From Owenweeksia sp. TMED14 (GTDB lineage: Bacteria > Bacteroidota > Bacteroidia > Flavobacteriales > Schleiferiaceae): a stretch of 64,000 bases of DNA. Numbering within the stretch: position 1 is the first letter of the stretch; each line of letters starts with the position of its first letter. The notes under the pieces are model-generated. The model had not been told where the DNA came from. It ran no database searches and saw only the letters and a list, made by a program, of their open reading frames with translations. The position numbers were made by a program, and so were the translations under genes. Where the stretch lies: NCBI GenBank assembly GCA_949529985.1, contig CATIRS010000040.1:62001-126000 (forward strand). The letters run 5' to 3'. This document shows, piece after piece, positions 1-9,153 of the stretch.

Positions 1-1
1 C

Positions 2-1492
2 TTTGAAATCGAAATATTTTCTTCGCTCGGAAAATATTTTGGTTTTATAAAACTTGAGCAGGTAATCATGTTATTCATTCAAGGGTATTTTCTAATATTT
101 GTTGCTTTAGAGATGGGAAAAGCGAGTAGGTTTTTGCCCTATCTCAAGCTTAGTCCACCCGCTCTATTAGTCTCCAGTTTTCTACTTATCACCTCTCTAG
201 GTACGTTATTTTTATTAATGCCCGAAATGACAAAAAGTGGCGAAGGAATGAGTTTGTACGAAGCTTCATTTACAAGTGTTTCTGCCGTGAGTGTGACTGG
301 TTTAAACATTATTAATGTAGCAGACTTTTTAAGTTTCAAAGGGAAGGTTGCCGTGATGATATTAATTCAATTGGGCGGCTTAAATTTCATTGCATTTGCA
401 AGCATACTTGCTCTTTTAGCAAGTTCTAGTATTGGAACTAGGTATAAAAGTCTAATTCAAGTAGAATACAGTTCTGACTCCTTAGAATCCTCTGCTAACC
501 TTATTAAACAAATATTCAAATTCTCAATTATTTTTGAACTTGGTGCTACGGTTTTACTCTTTTTCTCTTGGGGTGAATATGAATTTGAACATATTGGAGA
601 GAAAATTTTCTTTAGCATATTTCATTCAATATCAGCCTTCAATAATGCTGGATTTACATTGTTCTCTCAAGGACTCGCGCATCCTCTAATAAGTCAAAAT
701 GTTTCGTTTATGACAATTATGGCAACTACTATAATTCTAGGGGGACTTGGATTTGGCACTATCCACGATCTTTTCTCTAATCGTGCAGTTTCAATAAGAA
801 GAAATAATCCTTGGAAGCATCTCAAGGTGAATTCTAAAATTGCTCTTTACTCTACAATTGTATTAATTTTTATTGGTTCCTTGTTATTTGCAACCCTTGA
901 AAAGAAAGAAATATTAGATGGATTAATCGCAGGCCAAAAAGCATTTTCCTCTTTTTTACAGATAACGATAGGGAGAACAGCAGGGTTTAACATCATTGAT
1001 ATCGGGGACTTAGCACTACCAACTCTTTTAGTTCTTATGATCCTAATGTTTATTGGAGGAGCCTCAGGATCAACAGCAGGAGGGATAAAGACATCAACAT
1101 TTACTTTAGTCTTTATGAATGCACTTTCGACAATAAGGGGTCGTAAACGTGTAGAGCTGTTTCGACACACGATTCCTTTAGAGATGTTAAATTTAGCGTT
1201 AAGCGTTTTTCTTTTCACATTAGCAGGAGTTTTACTAGGAATATTTTTGCTTACGATCACAGATGGACATTTGGGGCTAACAAAATTAGCATTTGAACAA
1301 GTTTCGGCATTTTGTACAGTGGGTATGTCTATGGGTGTCACTTCAGAATTAAGCCATGCAGGTAAAATAATTCTCATGATTTCCATGCTAATTGGACGAA
1401 TTGGAACTGTAACTTTGGCATTTGCATTAACAAGAAGAAAAAAAGAGTCCCATGATTACACATATCCAAAAGCTCAAGTTCAAGTTGGATAG
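2..1492 (+). CDS. trkH: TrkH-type potassium uptake channel subunit, 5' end outside window
   Basis: Membrane subunit of a Trk/Ktr potassium uptake system, normally gated by a cytosolic NAD-binding partner (TrkA/KtrA). Counting from the ATG at 68 (474 residues), four pore-loop filters are visible: VTGLN near residue 78, NNAGFT near 195, GRTAGFN near 302 and CTVGMSMG near 418. The family signature SGSTAGGIKT lies near residue 335. Hydrophobic segments alternate throughout. The frame stays open upstream of the ATG at 68 to the first bases of the window with no stop. Many Bacteroidota TrkH proteins carry an N-terminal extension, so I treat the gene as truncated by the window edge rather than starting at 68. 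The ubiE gene follows after 12 bases, so the two may be co-transcribed. No trkA is visible here. Family assignment is sure; the true start is not. Confidence 0.93.
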   Translation, partial: FEIEIFSSLGKYFGFIKLEQVIMLFIQGYFLIFVALEMGKASRFLPYLKLSPPALLVSSFLLITSLGTLFLLMPEMTKSGEGMSLYEASFTSVSAVSVTGLNIINVADFLSFKGKVAVMILIQLGGLNFIAFASILALLASSSIGTRYKSLIQVEYSSDSLESSANLIKQIFKFSIIFELGATVLLFFSWGEYEFEHIGEKIFFSIFHSISAFNNAGFTLFSQGLAHPLISQNVSFMTIMATTIILGGLGFGTIHDLFSNRAVSIRRNNPWKHLKVNSKIALYSTIVLIFIGSLLFATLEKKEILDGLIAGQKAFSSFLQITIGRTAGFNIIDIGDLALPTLLVLMILMFIGGASGSTAGGIKTSTFTLVFMNALSTIRGRKRVELFRHTIPLEMLNLALSVFLFTLAGVLLGIFLLTITDGHLGLTKLAFEQVSAFCTVGMSMGVTSELSHAGKIILMISMLIGRIGTVTLAFALTRRKKESHDYTYPKAQVQVG

Positions 1493-1504
1493 TATTGCAT
1501 TTAA

Positions 1505-2242
1505 ATGAAAATTGTTAAACCCTATCACTTAGACGGTTCAAAAAAAGAACAAGTCGCAAAAATGTTCAATTCCATTTCAAAGAGATATGATTTTTTAAAT
1601 CGTTTTTTATCTCTTGGAATTGATATTAATTGGCGAAATAAAACAGTTCAATTTATAAAAACGACAGGAGCTAAGTCTATACTTGATGTAGCAACAGGAA
1701 CAGCTGACTTAGCTATTTCATTAAGGAATAAAATTCCAGATTCTAAAATAACTGGTATTGACATTTCTTCTGGAATGCTCGAAGTTGGTCAACAAAAAAT
1801 TACTCGAAGAAAATTAGATTCTAATATATCGTTAATCCTAGGGGATGGAGAGGCCTTACCATTTCCAGATCACTCTTATGATGCAGTAACTGTAGCATTT
1901 GGAGTTCGTAATTTTGAGAATCTTGAAAATGGTCTACTTGAAATCCAAAGAGTATTAAAACCAGGAGGGTCCGTTGGGGTTTTAGAATTTTCAAAACCTG
2001 AAAAATTTCCATTTAAACAGATTTATTTTTTTTATTTTAAGTACATATTGCCGACGGTCGGCAGAATTGTTTCCAAAGATCCTTCTGCATATTCATATCT
2101 ACCTGCATCTGTAGAGGAATTTCCCTACGGTCAAAATTTCATAACCAAATTAAGTGACTCTGGATTCATTAATATAAAAGCTGAGCCGCTAACTTTTGGC
2201 GTAGCATCTCTTTATACGGCACATACTTCAAAATTAAATTAA
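1505..2242 (+). CDS. ubiE: Demethylmenaquinone C-methyltransferase
   Basis: SAM-dependent methyltransferase making menaquinone from demethylmenaquinone, the last step of menaquinone synthesis (UbiE/MenG family). The 245 residues match the family length. Visible signatures are RYDFLNRFLSLGID near residue 28, the SAM-binding motif ILDVATGTADLAI near residue 60, AFGVRNFENLENG near residue 125 and RVLKPGGSVGVLEFSKP near residue 148. Menaquinone rather than ubiquinone is inferred from the Bacteroidota setting. It sits between trkH and porT with 12- and 13-base gaps, so the three are probably one transcription unit. A ubiE-porT neighbourhood is, as far as I recall, common in this phylum. Confidence 0.95.
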   Translation: MKIVKPYHLDGSKKEQVAKMFNSISKRYDFLNRFLSLGIDINWRNKTVQFIKTTGAKSILDVATGTADLAISLRNKIPDSKITGIDISSGMLEVGQQKITRRKLDSNISLILGDGEALPFPDHSYDAVTVAFGVRNFENLENGLLEIQRVLKPGGSVGVLEFSKPEKFPFKQIYFFYFKYILPTVGRIVSKDPSAYSYLPASVEEFPYGQNFITKLSDSGFINIKAEPLTFGVASLYTAHTSKLN

Positions 2243-2255
2243 TCGTTGAATATTT

Positions 2256-2951
2256 ATGTTTCTTCAACTTTTTAAAATTACCATAATATTCCTATTCATA
2301 AGTATCGATACTTATGGTCAGCATCGTTCTCTTAATTTGCCACGTTATGATCAAAAACCTCTTCATTTTGGTTTCATCTTGGGTACGAGTAAGCTAGACT
2401 TTAGTTACCGCACTCAGAATGAATGGCCTCAGGATGTATTCAATGTAGAAATAGGAGCTCAACTTGGATACACTGTCGGTATAATATCTAATCTTAGATT
2501 AAATAAAAATTTTGACTTTCGTTTTATTCCTACGTTTACCTCAGGTGAACGTAAGATTTTTTTTGATGCTATAGATCCCAGTGATGGTAAAAGGAAGTGG
2601 ATTGAGCGAAGAATAGAATCTGCTCTAATAGTTTTTCCATTAGAATTAAAATGGAAGACAAACCGTATTGATAACCATAGATGGTACATTCTTGGCGGAA
2701 TTTTCGGCGCTATGGACTTATCGTCAAAAGCAAAGGTCACTGACGATCGTATTTTTAAATTGCAGCCTAGTGACTTTGGAATTGAGTTCGGTGTAGGGAT
2801 TGATATATATTTTGAATACTTTAAGTTATCTCCTCAATTGAGAGCCACAATTGGAAAAGGGAATTTAAAAGTTGATGATAATACTAGCTTTGCAAACACC
2901 CTTCCTATTTTAAATACCCGCACTATTTCCTGGATTTTCACTTTTGAATAG
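2256..2951 (+). CDS. porT: PorT/SprT, outer-membrane beta-barrel protein of type IX secretion
   Basis: Probable PorT (SprT in Flavobacterium), an outer-membrane beta-barrel protein needed for type IX secretion and gliding. The 231-residue protein begins with a hydrophobic signal sequence ending near TYGQ (about residue 22). It continues with the PorT-like N-terminal motif LPRYDQKPLHFGFILGTSK and alternating beta-strands that fit an eight-stranded barrel, ending in an aromatic strand (ISWIFTFE) as expected of a BAM substrate. Its place directly after ubiE supports the PorT call over a generic porin-family protein. A T9SS-sorted cargo encoded near 59-61 kb is consistent with a working system. 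It converges with the SpoU methyltransferase, with ten bases between the stop codons. Confidence 0.82.
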   Translation: MFLQLFKITIIFLFISIDTYGQHRSLNLPRYDQKPLHFGFILGTSKLDFSYRTQNEWPQDVFNVEIGAQLGYTVGIISNLRLNKNFDFRFIPTFTSGERKIFFDAIDPSDGKRKWIERRIESALIVFPLELKWKTNRIDNHRWYILGGIFGAMDLSSKAKVTDDRIFKLQPSDFGIEFGVGIDIYFEYFKLSPQLRATIGKGNLKVDDNTSFANTLPILNTRTISWIFTFE

Positions 2952-2961
2952 TCCCAAGCAT

Positions 2962-3699
2962 TTAACTATTGATTTCATAAAGCAAAATAGCAGCAGCTGT
3001 TGCTACATTTAAACTTTCGGTTTGACTTCCTTCAACTCTGTTAATAGTGACAGAATGATCACATCGTTTTTTCCAAAAATCACTAGGCCCATTTCCCTCA
3101 TTTCCTAATATTAAGCAACCTTTTTTAAAAGCTAAAGCCTCTTTTGGAGATTTGCCATCCATATCAGCCACTACAACTATCCTTTTTTCTTCATAAAGTA
3201 ATGAGTTGAGTACTAAATCATTTTCAATAAATAATGGCACTCTCGCCAAAGACCCCATGCTAGATTGAACTACTTTAGAACTGAATGGATCGACTGTGCC
3301 TGGAGGTATGGCAACCCAATCAGCCCCAAACCAATCAGCCAAACGAATCAAAGCCCCTACATTCCCCGGATCTTGAATCCTGTCCAAAATCATTGACCAA
3401 GACCCCTTACCCTTCGGCACACTTTTCATTTTTAATATGGCAATACACTCTTGCGGGCTGTCTAAAGATGAACTTTTTTTCAACTGTTCATTTGATATTA
3501 TGACAGCTTTAGAATGACTTGCGTAATGCCCATTTTCTGTTGTAAATAAAAACATGATATCAAAATTCTCAGAAATAAACTCTCTTAAAACTTTAGGAGT
3601 CTCTACAACAAACAGTTTTTTCTCCCGACGGACTTTTTTTGCTTGTAGCGATAAGATAAGCTTCAGATGGTTTTTTGAGAATACGCTATCATAATTCAT
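2962..3699 (-). CDS. SpoU-family (TrmH/RlmB-like) RNA 2'-O-methyltransferase
   Basis: SPOUT-class methyltransferase that methylates a ribose 2'-OH in tRNA or rRNA using SAM. The C-terminal half shows the three SpoU motifs: DRIQDPGNVGALIRLADWFG (motif 1), CLILGNEGNGPS (motif 2) and ESLNVATAAAILLYEI (motif 3). The N-terminal ~90 residues form the usual substrate-binding domain (FVVETPKVLREF). I choose the ATG at 3697-3699, giving 245 residues beginning MNYDSVFSK. An upstream in-frame TTG at 3717 would add six residues but lacks support. Which RNA it modifies cannot be told from sequence. It is divergent from rpe, with about 48 bases between the starts. Confidence 0.88.
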   Translation of the reverse strand: MNYDSVFSKNHLKLILSLQAKKVRREKKLFVVETPKVLREFISENFDIMFLFTTENGHYASHSKAVIISNEQLKKSSSLDSPQECIAILKMKSVPKGKGSWSMILDRIQDPGNVGALIRLADWFGADWVAIPPGTVDPFSSKVVQSSMGSLARVPLFIENDLVLNSLLYEEKRIVVVADMDGKSPKEALAFKKGCLILGNEGNGPSDFWKKRCDHSVTINRVEGSQTESLNVATAAAILLYEINS

Positions 3700-3724
3700 A
3701 TCGGAAAGTTCGTTCAATTATATT

Positions 3725-3732
3725 TAAATTTG
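3725..3732 (+). promoter_or_regulatory. Candidate -7 element TAAATTTG upstream of rpe
   Basis: Exact match to the Bacteroidota -7 consensus TAnnTTTG, ending 15 bases before the rpe ATG. This predicts a very short leader of roughly 10 bases. I see no convincing -33 TTTG at the usual distance. Confidence 0.4.
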
Positions 3733-3747
3733 ACTAAATATAAAATT

Positions 3748-4389
3748 ATGATAGCACCTTCAGTCCTTGCTGCAGATTTCGCAAACCTCCAGCGCGACAT
3801 AGAAATGGTTAATTCTACTGAGGCTTCTTGGCTTCATATAGATATAATGGATGGTGTTTTTGTTCCAAATATTTCATTTGGGCTTCCAGTTTTAAAAGCT
3901 ATAAAAAAGTATGCCAAAATACCTTTGGATGTGCATTTAATGATAACTCAGCCAGAGAGATATATTAAAGAATTCAAAAATTCAGGAGCTGACATTTTAA
4001 CTGTACATATTGAAGCTTCGGTTCACCTTCATAGAACCATCCAAAAAATACGCTCAGAAGGAATGCTTGCAGGGGTGGCCCTGAATCCACATACGCCAGT
4101 TGAAAGCCTGAAAGAAGTATTAAATGACTTAGATGTAATATGCTTAATGAGTGTAAATCCAGGGTTTGGTGGACAATCATTTATTCCAGGAACTTACGAT
4201 AAAATTAAATCATTAAAAAAAATGATCAAAAAAGCTGGCAGTTCTGCAAAAATAGAAATTGACGGTGGAGTTAATATCCAAAACGCATCAAAGCTTAAAA
4301 CTGCTGGAGCAGATATTCTCGTCGCAGGAAATGCAATTTTCAAATCAGATGATCCAGTAAATATGGTCTCAATGCTAAAGAAAGCTTAG
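3748..4389 (+). CDS. rpe: Ribulose-phosphate 3-epimerase
   Basis: Interconverts ribulose 5-phosphate and xylulose 5-phosphate in the pentose phosphate pathway; a TIM-barrel metal enzyme. It starts with the canonical IAPSVLAADFANLQRDI. The metal-binding strand HIDIMDGVFVPN carries the conserved His and two Asp. Other family motifs are DVHLMI, VNPGFGGQSF (phosphate loop), EIDGGVN and VAGNAIF. I take the ATG at 3748 (213 residues) because families begin at this Met-Ile-Ala-Pro-Ser. A TTG six codons upstream is less likely. It is followed by fbaB, another sugar-phosphate enzyme, after a 109-base gap with its own promoter candidate. Confidence 0.96.
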   Translation: MIAPSVLAADFANLQRDIEMVNSTEASWLHIDIMDGVFVPNISFGLPVLKAIKKYAKIPLDVHLMITQPERYIKEFKNSGADILTVHIEASVHLHRTIQKIRSEGMLAGVALNPHTPVESLKEVLNDLDVICLMSVNPGFGGQSFIPGTYDKIKSLKKMIKKAGSSAKIEIDGGVNIQNASKLKTAGADILVAGNAIFKSDDPVNMVSMLKKA

Positions 4390-4455
4390 TTTAATTTTGT
4401 ATTGATTAAGTTGATTTCATGAAAAAAAATGAACAATCAAGTGCTAGAAAAATAA

Positions 4456-4463
4456 TACGTTTG
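4456..4463 (+). promoter_or_regulatory. Candidate -7 element TACGTTTG upstream of fbaB
   Basis: Exact TAnnTTTG match 35 bases before the fbaB ATG, in the 109-base rpe-fbaB gap. A second match (TAATTTTG, 4392-4399) lies just after the rpe stop. No -33 element is evident for either. Confidence 0.4.
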
Positions 4464-4498
4464 CAGTTCAATTAAATATAAACTATCAAAAAGACATC

Positions 4499-5557
4499 AT
4501 GGCCATCAATAAAATTCAAACATTACTTGGCGATCAAGCAAAATATCTTTTAGATCATAAATCTACCTTTATTTTAAAGGATCAAATTCATCTTCCGTCC
4601 AGTAATTTTATTGACGAAAACTTTATTTGCAGTAACAGGAGTATCCCCACCCTTCGTTCTCTTCAACAGTTATACGGGAATGGAAGGCTCGCGAATACCG
4701 GGTACATGAGTATTTTACCAGTTGACCAAGGAATTGAGCATTCTGCTGGCGCAAGCTTTGCACCAAATCCATTGTATTTTGATCCTGAAAATATCATCAA
4801 ATTAGCCATTGATTCTGGATGCAATGCCGTGGCATCAACTTTTGGAGTTTTAGGAAGTGTATCTCGCAAGTATGCACACAAAATCCCATTTATTGTAAAA
4901 CTGAACCATAACGAATTTTTGTCGTATCCCAATCAGTTTGACCAAACAATGTATGGCTCTGTTGAAGACGCATGGAATATGGGAGCAATCGCTGTGGGGG
5001 CCACTATATATTTTGGCGCACAAGAATCACGCCGACAATTATTAGAAGTAGCTGAAGCGTTTGAACGCGCAAGAGAGTTGGGTATGGCTACTATTTTGTG
5101 GTGTTATACTCGAAACTCTGGATTTAAAGTAGACGGCATAGATTATCATACTTCTGCTGATTTAACCGGACAAGCAAATCATTTGGGTGTTACTATTCAA
5201 GCAGATATTATCAAACAAAAATTACCGACAAATAATGGCGGATATAAAGCTACTAAACATGGTAAAACTCATGAAAATGTATATTCTAAACTTTCTTCAG
5301 ACCACCCTATAGATCTCACGAGATACCAAGTGGCCAATTGTTACATGGGTAAAATTGGATTAATTAATTCAGGTGGAGAGTCAAAAGGCTCAAGTGACTT
5401 AGCTGACTCTGTAGCCACCGCCGTTATTAATAAACGTGCTGGGGGACAAGGTCTCATACTGGGTCGAAAAGCATTTCAAAGATCTTGGAAAGAAGGAATA
5501 GATCTACTAAACACTGTTCAAGATGTATATCTTGACAAGGATATTTCAATCGCCTAA
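4499..5557 (+). CDS. fbaB: Class I fructose-bisphosphate aldolase (FbaB/DhnA type)
   Basis: Schiff-base aldolase splitting fructose 1,6-bisphosphate into two triose phosphates in glycolysis and gluconeogenesis. The 352 residues fit the FbaB/DhnA type found in archaea and many Bacteroidota. Motifs seen are [17 protein letters not shown] near residue 75, [18 protein letters not shown] near residue 173, ILWCYTRN near residue 199 and [10 protein letters not shown] near residue 237, whose first Lys is the expected Schiff-base lysine. The C-terminal [11 protein letters not shown] is the phosphate-binding loop. Together with fbp at 33 kb it supports gluconeogenic capacity. accD begins ten bases after its stop. 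Confidence 0.93.
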   Translation: MAINKIQTLLGDQAKYLLDHKSTFILKDQIHLPSSNFIDENFICSNRSIPTLRSLQQLYGNGRLANTGYMSILPVDQGIEHSAGASFAPNPLYFDPENIIKLAIDSGCNAVASTFGVLGSVSRKYAHKIPFIVKLNHNEFLSYPNQFDQTMYGSVEDAWNMGAIAVGATIYFGAQESRRQLLEVAEAFERARELGMATILWCYTRNSGFKVDGIDYHTSADLTGQANHLGVTIQADIIKQKLPTNNGGYKATKHGKTHENVYSKLSSDHPIDLTRYQVANCYMGKIGLINSGGESKGSSDLADSVATAVINKRAGGQGLILGRKAFQRSWKEGIDLLNTVQDVYLDKDISIA

Positions 5558-5567
5558 AATATTTTTT

Positions 5568-6443
5568 ATGTCTTCAGATTGGTTTCAACGACAAAAAGAG
5601 GGAATAACCACTCCTACTCAAGAAAAAAAAGAAACGCCTGACGGTTTATGGCATGGCTGCCCCAAGTGTAAAGTGATTGTATCCAGAGATGAATACGAGT
5701 CAAATCTATGGGTATGTGCGAATTGTGGACATCATAATGGAATCGAGGCTAAAGAATATTTCTCATTTTTATTTGATAATGGGGAATACGCCGAATTAAA
5801 CCCAAACTTAATTTCTTTAGATCCTTTAAATTTCGAGGACACGAAAAAATATAGTGATCGACTTATCATAGCGAAAAGAATCACTGGACTAAAAGATGCG
5901 ATCACAACAGCAAATGGAAATTTGAGTGGAATGCCAGTTGCTATAGCAGCTATGAATTTTAAATTTATTGGGGGAAGTATGGGATCCGTAGTTGGAGAAA
6001 AGATATCTCGAACAATTGACTTCAGCTTAAAACATAAGATACCATTTATAATGATTAGCAAAAGTGGCGGTGCGCGAATGATGGAGGCTGCATTTTCATT
6101 AATGCAAATGGCTAAAACCTCATCTAAATTGGCTCTATTAGATGAAGCTAAAATTCCTTACGTAAGCCTTCTAACAAATCCAACCACCGGAGGTGTTACT
6201 GCTTCATTTGCTATGCTCGGAGATATAAATATTGCTGAACCAGCAGCTCTAATAGGTTTTGCAGGGCCAAGGATTGTAAGAGAAACTATAGGGAAAGACT
6301 TACCTGAGGGATTTCAAACTAGCGAATTCGTAAAAGATCACGGATTTATCGATTTCATTGTAAAAAGAGCCGAATTGAAGTCAAAAATATCAGATTGGCT
6401 GGAATGTGTAGGCAATCTTCCAAAACCTGCCGAATCGGAGTGA
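5568..6443 (+). CDS. accD: Acetyl-CoA carboxylase carboxyltransferase, beta subunit
   Basis: Transfers the carboxyl group from carboxybiotin to acetyl-CoA, giving malonyl-CoA for fatty acid synthesis; works as an AccA2-AccD2 complex. A four-cysteine zinc ribbon (C31, C34, C50, C53) is followed by the carboxyltransferase core with GGSMGSVVGEKISR near residue 140, the oxyanion region SGGARMMEA near residue 165 and NPTTGGVTASFA near residue 205. The reading frame stays open into the end of fbaB, to 5523. I choose the ATG at 5568 because families start with a short lead into a Trp-Phe segment (SSDWFQRQ) just before the zinc ribbon; it gives 291 residues. The 10-base gap from fbaB suggests co-transcription. 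No accA is in the window. Confidence 0.95.
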   Translation: MSSDWFQRQKEGITTPTQEKKETPDGLWHGCPKCKVIVSRDEYESNLWVCANCGHHNGIEAKEYFSFLFDNGEYAELNPNLISLDPLNFEDTKKYSDRLIIAKRITGLKDAITTANGNLSGMPVAIAAMNFKFIGGSMGSVVGEKISRTIDFSLKHKIPFIMISKSGGARMMEAAFSLMQMAKTSSKLALLDEAKIPYVSLLTNPTTGGVTASFAMLGDINIAEPAALIGFAGPRIVRETIGKDLPEGFQTSEFVKDHGFIDFIVKRAELKSKISDWLECVGNLPKPAESE

Positions 6444-6451
6444 TTTTTTCG

Positions 6452-6459
6452 TAATTTTG
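6452..6459 (+). promoter_or_regulatory. Candidate -7 element TAATTTTG upstream of rpsO
   Basis: Exact TAnnTTTG match in the 70-base accD-rpsO gap, 54 bases before the rpsO ATG. It would give rpsO a leader of about 50 bases, which is of interest because S15 commonly regulates its own leader. A -33 TTTG is not obvious. Confidence 0.45.
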
Positions 6460-6513
6460 CAAACTTCCGAGAGTCGGATATTTTTACAGCACAAAAATCT
6501 AAAAGATTAAGGC

Positions 6514-6783
6514 ATGTATTTAAGTTCAGAAAAAAAGCGTGAAATATTTGCGCAACACGGAAAATCTAAAGAAGATACCGGAACCGCAGAAGGCCAAATA
6601 GCTTTGTTTACCTATCGAATAACTCATTTAACTGAGCATTTGAAAAAGAATCACAAGGATCATAATACCGAACGCTCATTGATTCGCCTAGTAGGTAAGC
6701 GCAGAGGACTTCTAAACAATCTTCAAAAAAACGAGATAGGACGTTATAGAGAAATCGTCGAAAAATTAGGTCTTCGTAAGTAA
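6514..6783 (+). CDS. rpsO: Small ribosomal subunit protein S15
   Basis: Primary 16S rRNA-binding protein of the 30S subunit, which binds a three-way junction in the central domain. The 89 residues and motifs match S15: GKSKEDTGTAEGQIALFTYR, the HL-TEHLKKNHKDHNTERSL helix pair (residues ~38-55) and RLVGKRRGLLNNLQKNE. The next gene is pnp, the usual rpsO-pnp order in bacteria. In this window the two are separated by 115 bases containing a hairpin. In other bacteria S15 represses its own translation; I cannot recognise the regulatory fold here. Confidence 0.98.
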   Translation: MYLSSEKKREIFAQHGKSKEDTGTAEGQIALFTYRITHLTEHLKKNHKDHNTERSLIRLVGKRRGLLNNLQKNEIGRYREIVEKLGLRK

Positions 6784-6819
6784 AAATAACAGATTCCCGA
6801 TGTAAGGAATCAAATTTAA

Positions 6820-6849
6820 AAAAGGCAATTCATGCAAGAATTGCCTTTT
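6820..6849 (+). terminator. Hairpin terminator or processing site between rpsO and pnp
   Basis: Perfect 11-base inverted repeat, AAAAGGCAATT and AATTGCCTTTT, around an 8-base loop. The descending arm ends in four T. It could terminate rpsO transcripts or, as in other rpsO-pnp operons, be cut to control pnp. The short T-run makes strong termination uncertain. Confidence 0.6.
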
Positions 6850-6898
6850 ACCAGTTAACAAAGAAGTCGTTTATAACAGCATCGAAAAATATAAAAAA

Positions 6899-9094
6899 AT
6901 GAAAGCACCCGAACCAATAACTCAAAGTATTACACTGAAAGATGGTAGAGTAATCACTCTCGAAACTGGCCGGATGGCCCGTCAAGCGAATGGATCCGTG
7001 CTTTTAACTTGCGGAGGGACAGCTTTGCTAGCAACAGTAGTGGCATCAAAAGAAGCTCGAGTAGGAGTTGATTTCTTACCGCTATCGGTAGAGTATAAAG
7101 AAAAATTTGCAGGAGCTGGTCGTGTTCCAGGTGGGTTTTTAAAACGTGAAGGCCGTCCAAGTGATCGTGAAGTTTTAGTTTGCCGATTAGTAGACAGAGT
7201 ACTAAGACCACTATTTCCAGATGATTTCCATGCCGATATTCAGGTGATAATAACAATGCTTTCATTTGATCCTAAAGCTGCTCCAGAATCTTTAGCAGGT
7301 TTTGCCGCCTCAGCTGCTATATCAATAAGTGATATTCCTTTTAACGGACCAATGTCTGAAGTTTCTGTAGCTAGAATTAATGGAGAATTTATTGTCAACC
7401 CTAACTATGAGCAATTAGAGGAAGCCGATATTGAAATGATGATCGGCGGAACTGCAGAGAGTGTTGTAATGGTTGAGGGAGAAATGAAAGAAGTTTCTGA
7501 AAACGAAATGCTTGAGGCCATTGCACTAGGTCACGAAGCGATAAAACAACAAATATCAGCTCAATTAGCCCTTGCAGAAATGGTGCCAAGCGCACTACCG
7601 AAGCGCGAATATAGCCATGAAACTCATGATGATGATCTGCGGAAGCGAGTTCACAAAGCGACTTATGACGGAGCTTACAAAACAGCAGGGTTAGGGATTT
7701 CAGACAGAAAAGAGCGTTCGTCAAAATTTAAGGAAGTTTTTGCTGAATTTGCAGCAACTCTATCAGATGGGGAAAAAGAAAGCGGATTAGGTCTAGCAAA
7801 AACTTACTATCATGATGTCGAATGTGAGGCTATCAGAAACCAAATATTAGACAGTGGAATTAGACTAGATGGTAGAAAAACTGATGAAATCCGTCCGATC
7901 TGGTGTGAGGTAGATGTTCTTCCTGGACCCCATGGTTGCGCACTTTTCACCCGTGGAGAAACTCAATCTTTTACGACTGTCACTCTAGGTTCAGCACTTG
8001 ATTCAAACAGAATTGATGCGGCTACAGTTACAGGTGATGAAAAATTTTATCTTCACTATAATTTCCCCCCATTTTCAACTGGCGAAGCACGAATGATGCG
8101 TGGAACTAGTCGTCGTGAAGTAGGTCATGGAAACCTTGCGCAAAGAGCTCTCAAAAACATGATTCCATCAGAGTCGGGTTATACAATCCGTGTTGTTTCA
8201 GACATTCTTGAATCAAATGGATCCAGCTCAATGGCTACCGTATGTGCTGGAACTTTAGCTCTTTTAGACGCAGGTATCGAAATTGCTAACCCAGTTAGCG
8301 GTATAGCCATGGGTCTAATTACCGACGAGAAGTCTGGGAAATATGCTGTGTTGAGCGATATTCTAGGTGATGAAGATCATTTAGGAGATATGGACTTTAA
8401 AGTCACAGGGACAAAAAATGGTATCACCGCCTGTCAAATGGACATTAAGACAAAAGGTCTAAGTGTTGAAATCTTAAAAAGCGCTTTAGATCAGGCCAAA
8501 AAGGGACGAGAACATATTCTTGGAGTAATGACTTCCGCAATGCCGAGCCATCGTGAAGAAATGAAATCGCATGCTCCGAAGATGGTTGTAATGGAGATTC
8601 CAAAGAGTTTCATTGGAGGGATTATTGGTCCTGGTGGAAAAATAATCCAGGGTATGCAAGCTGAAACTGGAACGACAATTACCATAGAAGAAATTGGTAA
8701 TATTGGTCGAGTTGAAATAAGTGGAACAAGTGCAGACGGAATAGCACTTGCTCAAGAGCGTGTAAACGAAATATGCTTCGTTCCTATCGTTGATCACATT
8801 TATGATGGAGTTGTTAAAGGAGTTCAAACATTTGGAGTTTTTGTTGAAATTGGTAGAGGAACAGAAGGTTTACTTCATGTTTCTGAGATGGATTGGAAAC
8901 GAGTTGAAGACCCATCTAGCCTGTATAAAGAAGGAGATAAGGTTCAAGTAAAACTCCTAGCGATTGATGACAAAGGCAAACTTCGCCTCTCAAGAAAAGT
9001 GCTAATTGAAAAGCCAGAAGGCTATGTTGAAAGGTCACCTAGACCACCTAGAGAAGACCGTGGACATAGGAAAGAACGCCGAGATCCTAAATGA
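6899..9094 (+). CDS. pnp: Polyribonucleotide nucleotidyltransferase (PNPase)
   Basis: Phosphorolytic 3'-5' exoribonuclease of mRNA decay, acting as a trimer. The 731 residues show the full architecture: first RNase PH domain (about 10-145), a helical linker, second RNase PH domain (about 315-545) with catalytic [16 protein letters not shown], a KH domain with [15 protein letters not shown] near residue 563, an S1 domain with [20 protein letters not shown] near residue 644, and a charged Arg/Pro-rich tail. Start ATG at 6899 fits the family N-terminus ([20 protein letters not shown]). It follows rpsO and precedes rpoD by 59 bases. Confidence 0.98.
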   Translation: MKAPEPITQSITLKDGRVITLETGRMARQANGSVLLTCGGTALLATVVASKEARVGVDFLPLSVEYKEKFAGAGRVPGGFLKREGRPSDREVLVCRLVDRVLRPLFPDDFHADIQVIITMLSFDPKAAPESLAGFAASAAISISDIPFNGPMSEVSVARINGEFIVNPNYEQLEEADIEMMIGGTAESVVMVEGEMKEVSENEMLEAIALGHEAIKQQISAQLALAEMVPSALPKREYSHETHDDDLRKRVHKATYDGAYKTAGLGISDRKERSSKFKEVFAEFAATLSDGEKESGLGLAKTYYHDVECEAIRNQILDSGIRLDGRKTDEIRPIWCEVDVLPGPHGCALFTRGETQSFTTVTLGSALDSNRIDAATVTGDEKFYLHYNFPPFSTGEARMMRGTSRREVGHGNLAQRALKNMIPSESGYTIRVVSDILESNGSSSMATVCAGTLALLDAGIEIANPVSGIAMGLITDEKSGKYAVLSDILGDEDHLGDMDFKVTGTKNGITACQMDIKTKGLSVEILKSALDQAKKGREHILGVMTSAMPSHREEMKSHAPKMVVMEIPKSFIGGIIGPGGKIIQGMQAETGTTITIEEIGNIGRVEISGTSADGIALAQERVNEICFVPIVDHIYDGVVKGVQTFGVFVEIGRGTEGLLHVSEMDWKRVEDPSSLYKEGDKVQVKLLAIDDKGKLRLSRKVLIEKPEGYVERSPRPPREDRGHRKERRDPK

Positions 9095-9153
9095 TCTTAA
9101 AATTCGATTGCTCCTTTTCCAATTATAACTCACAACGTTAAAATCATCTTTCG

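Noticed and set aside
847-1386. 179-codon minus-strand frame inside trkH
   Set aside because: It is antisense to a firmly identified gene, has no recognisable motif, and its composition is what the reverse strand of a membrane protein gene gives.
4419-4475. 18-codon frame in the rpe-fbaB gap
   Set aside because: Too short, no motif, and it overlaps the candidate fbaB -7 element.
5523-5567. 15-codon N-terminal extension of AccD overlapping fbaB
   Set aside because: AccD proteins begin close to the Trp-Phe segment before the zinc ribbon; the extension has no family likeness.
8486-8827. 113-codon minus-strand frame inside pnp
   Set aside because: Antisense to the KH/S1 region of PNPase, with a low-complexity Asn/Ser/Tyr-rich translation and no family likeness.
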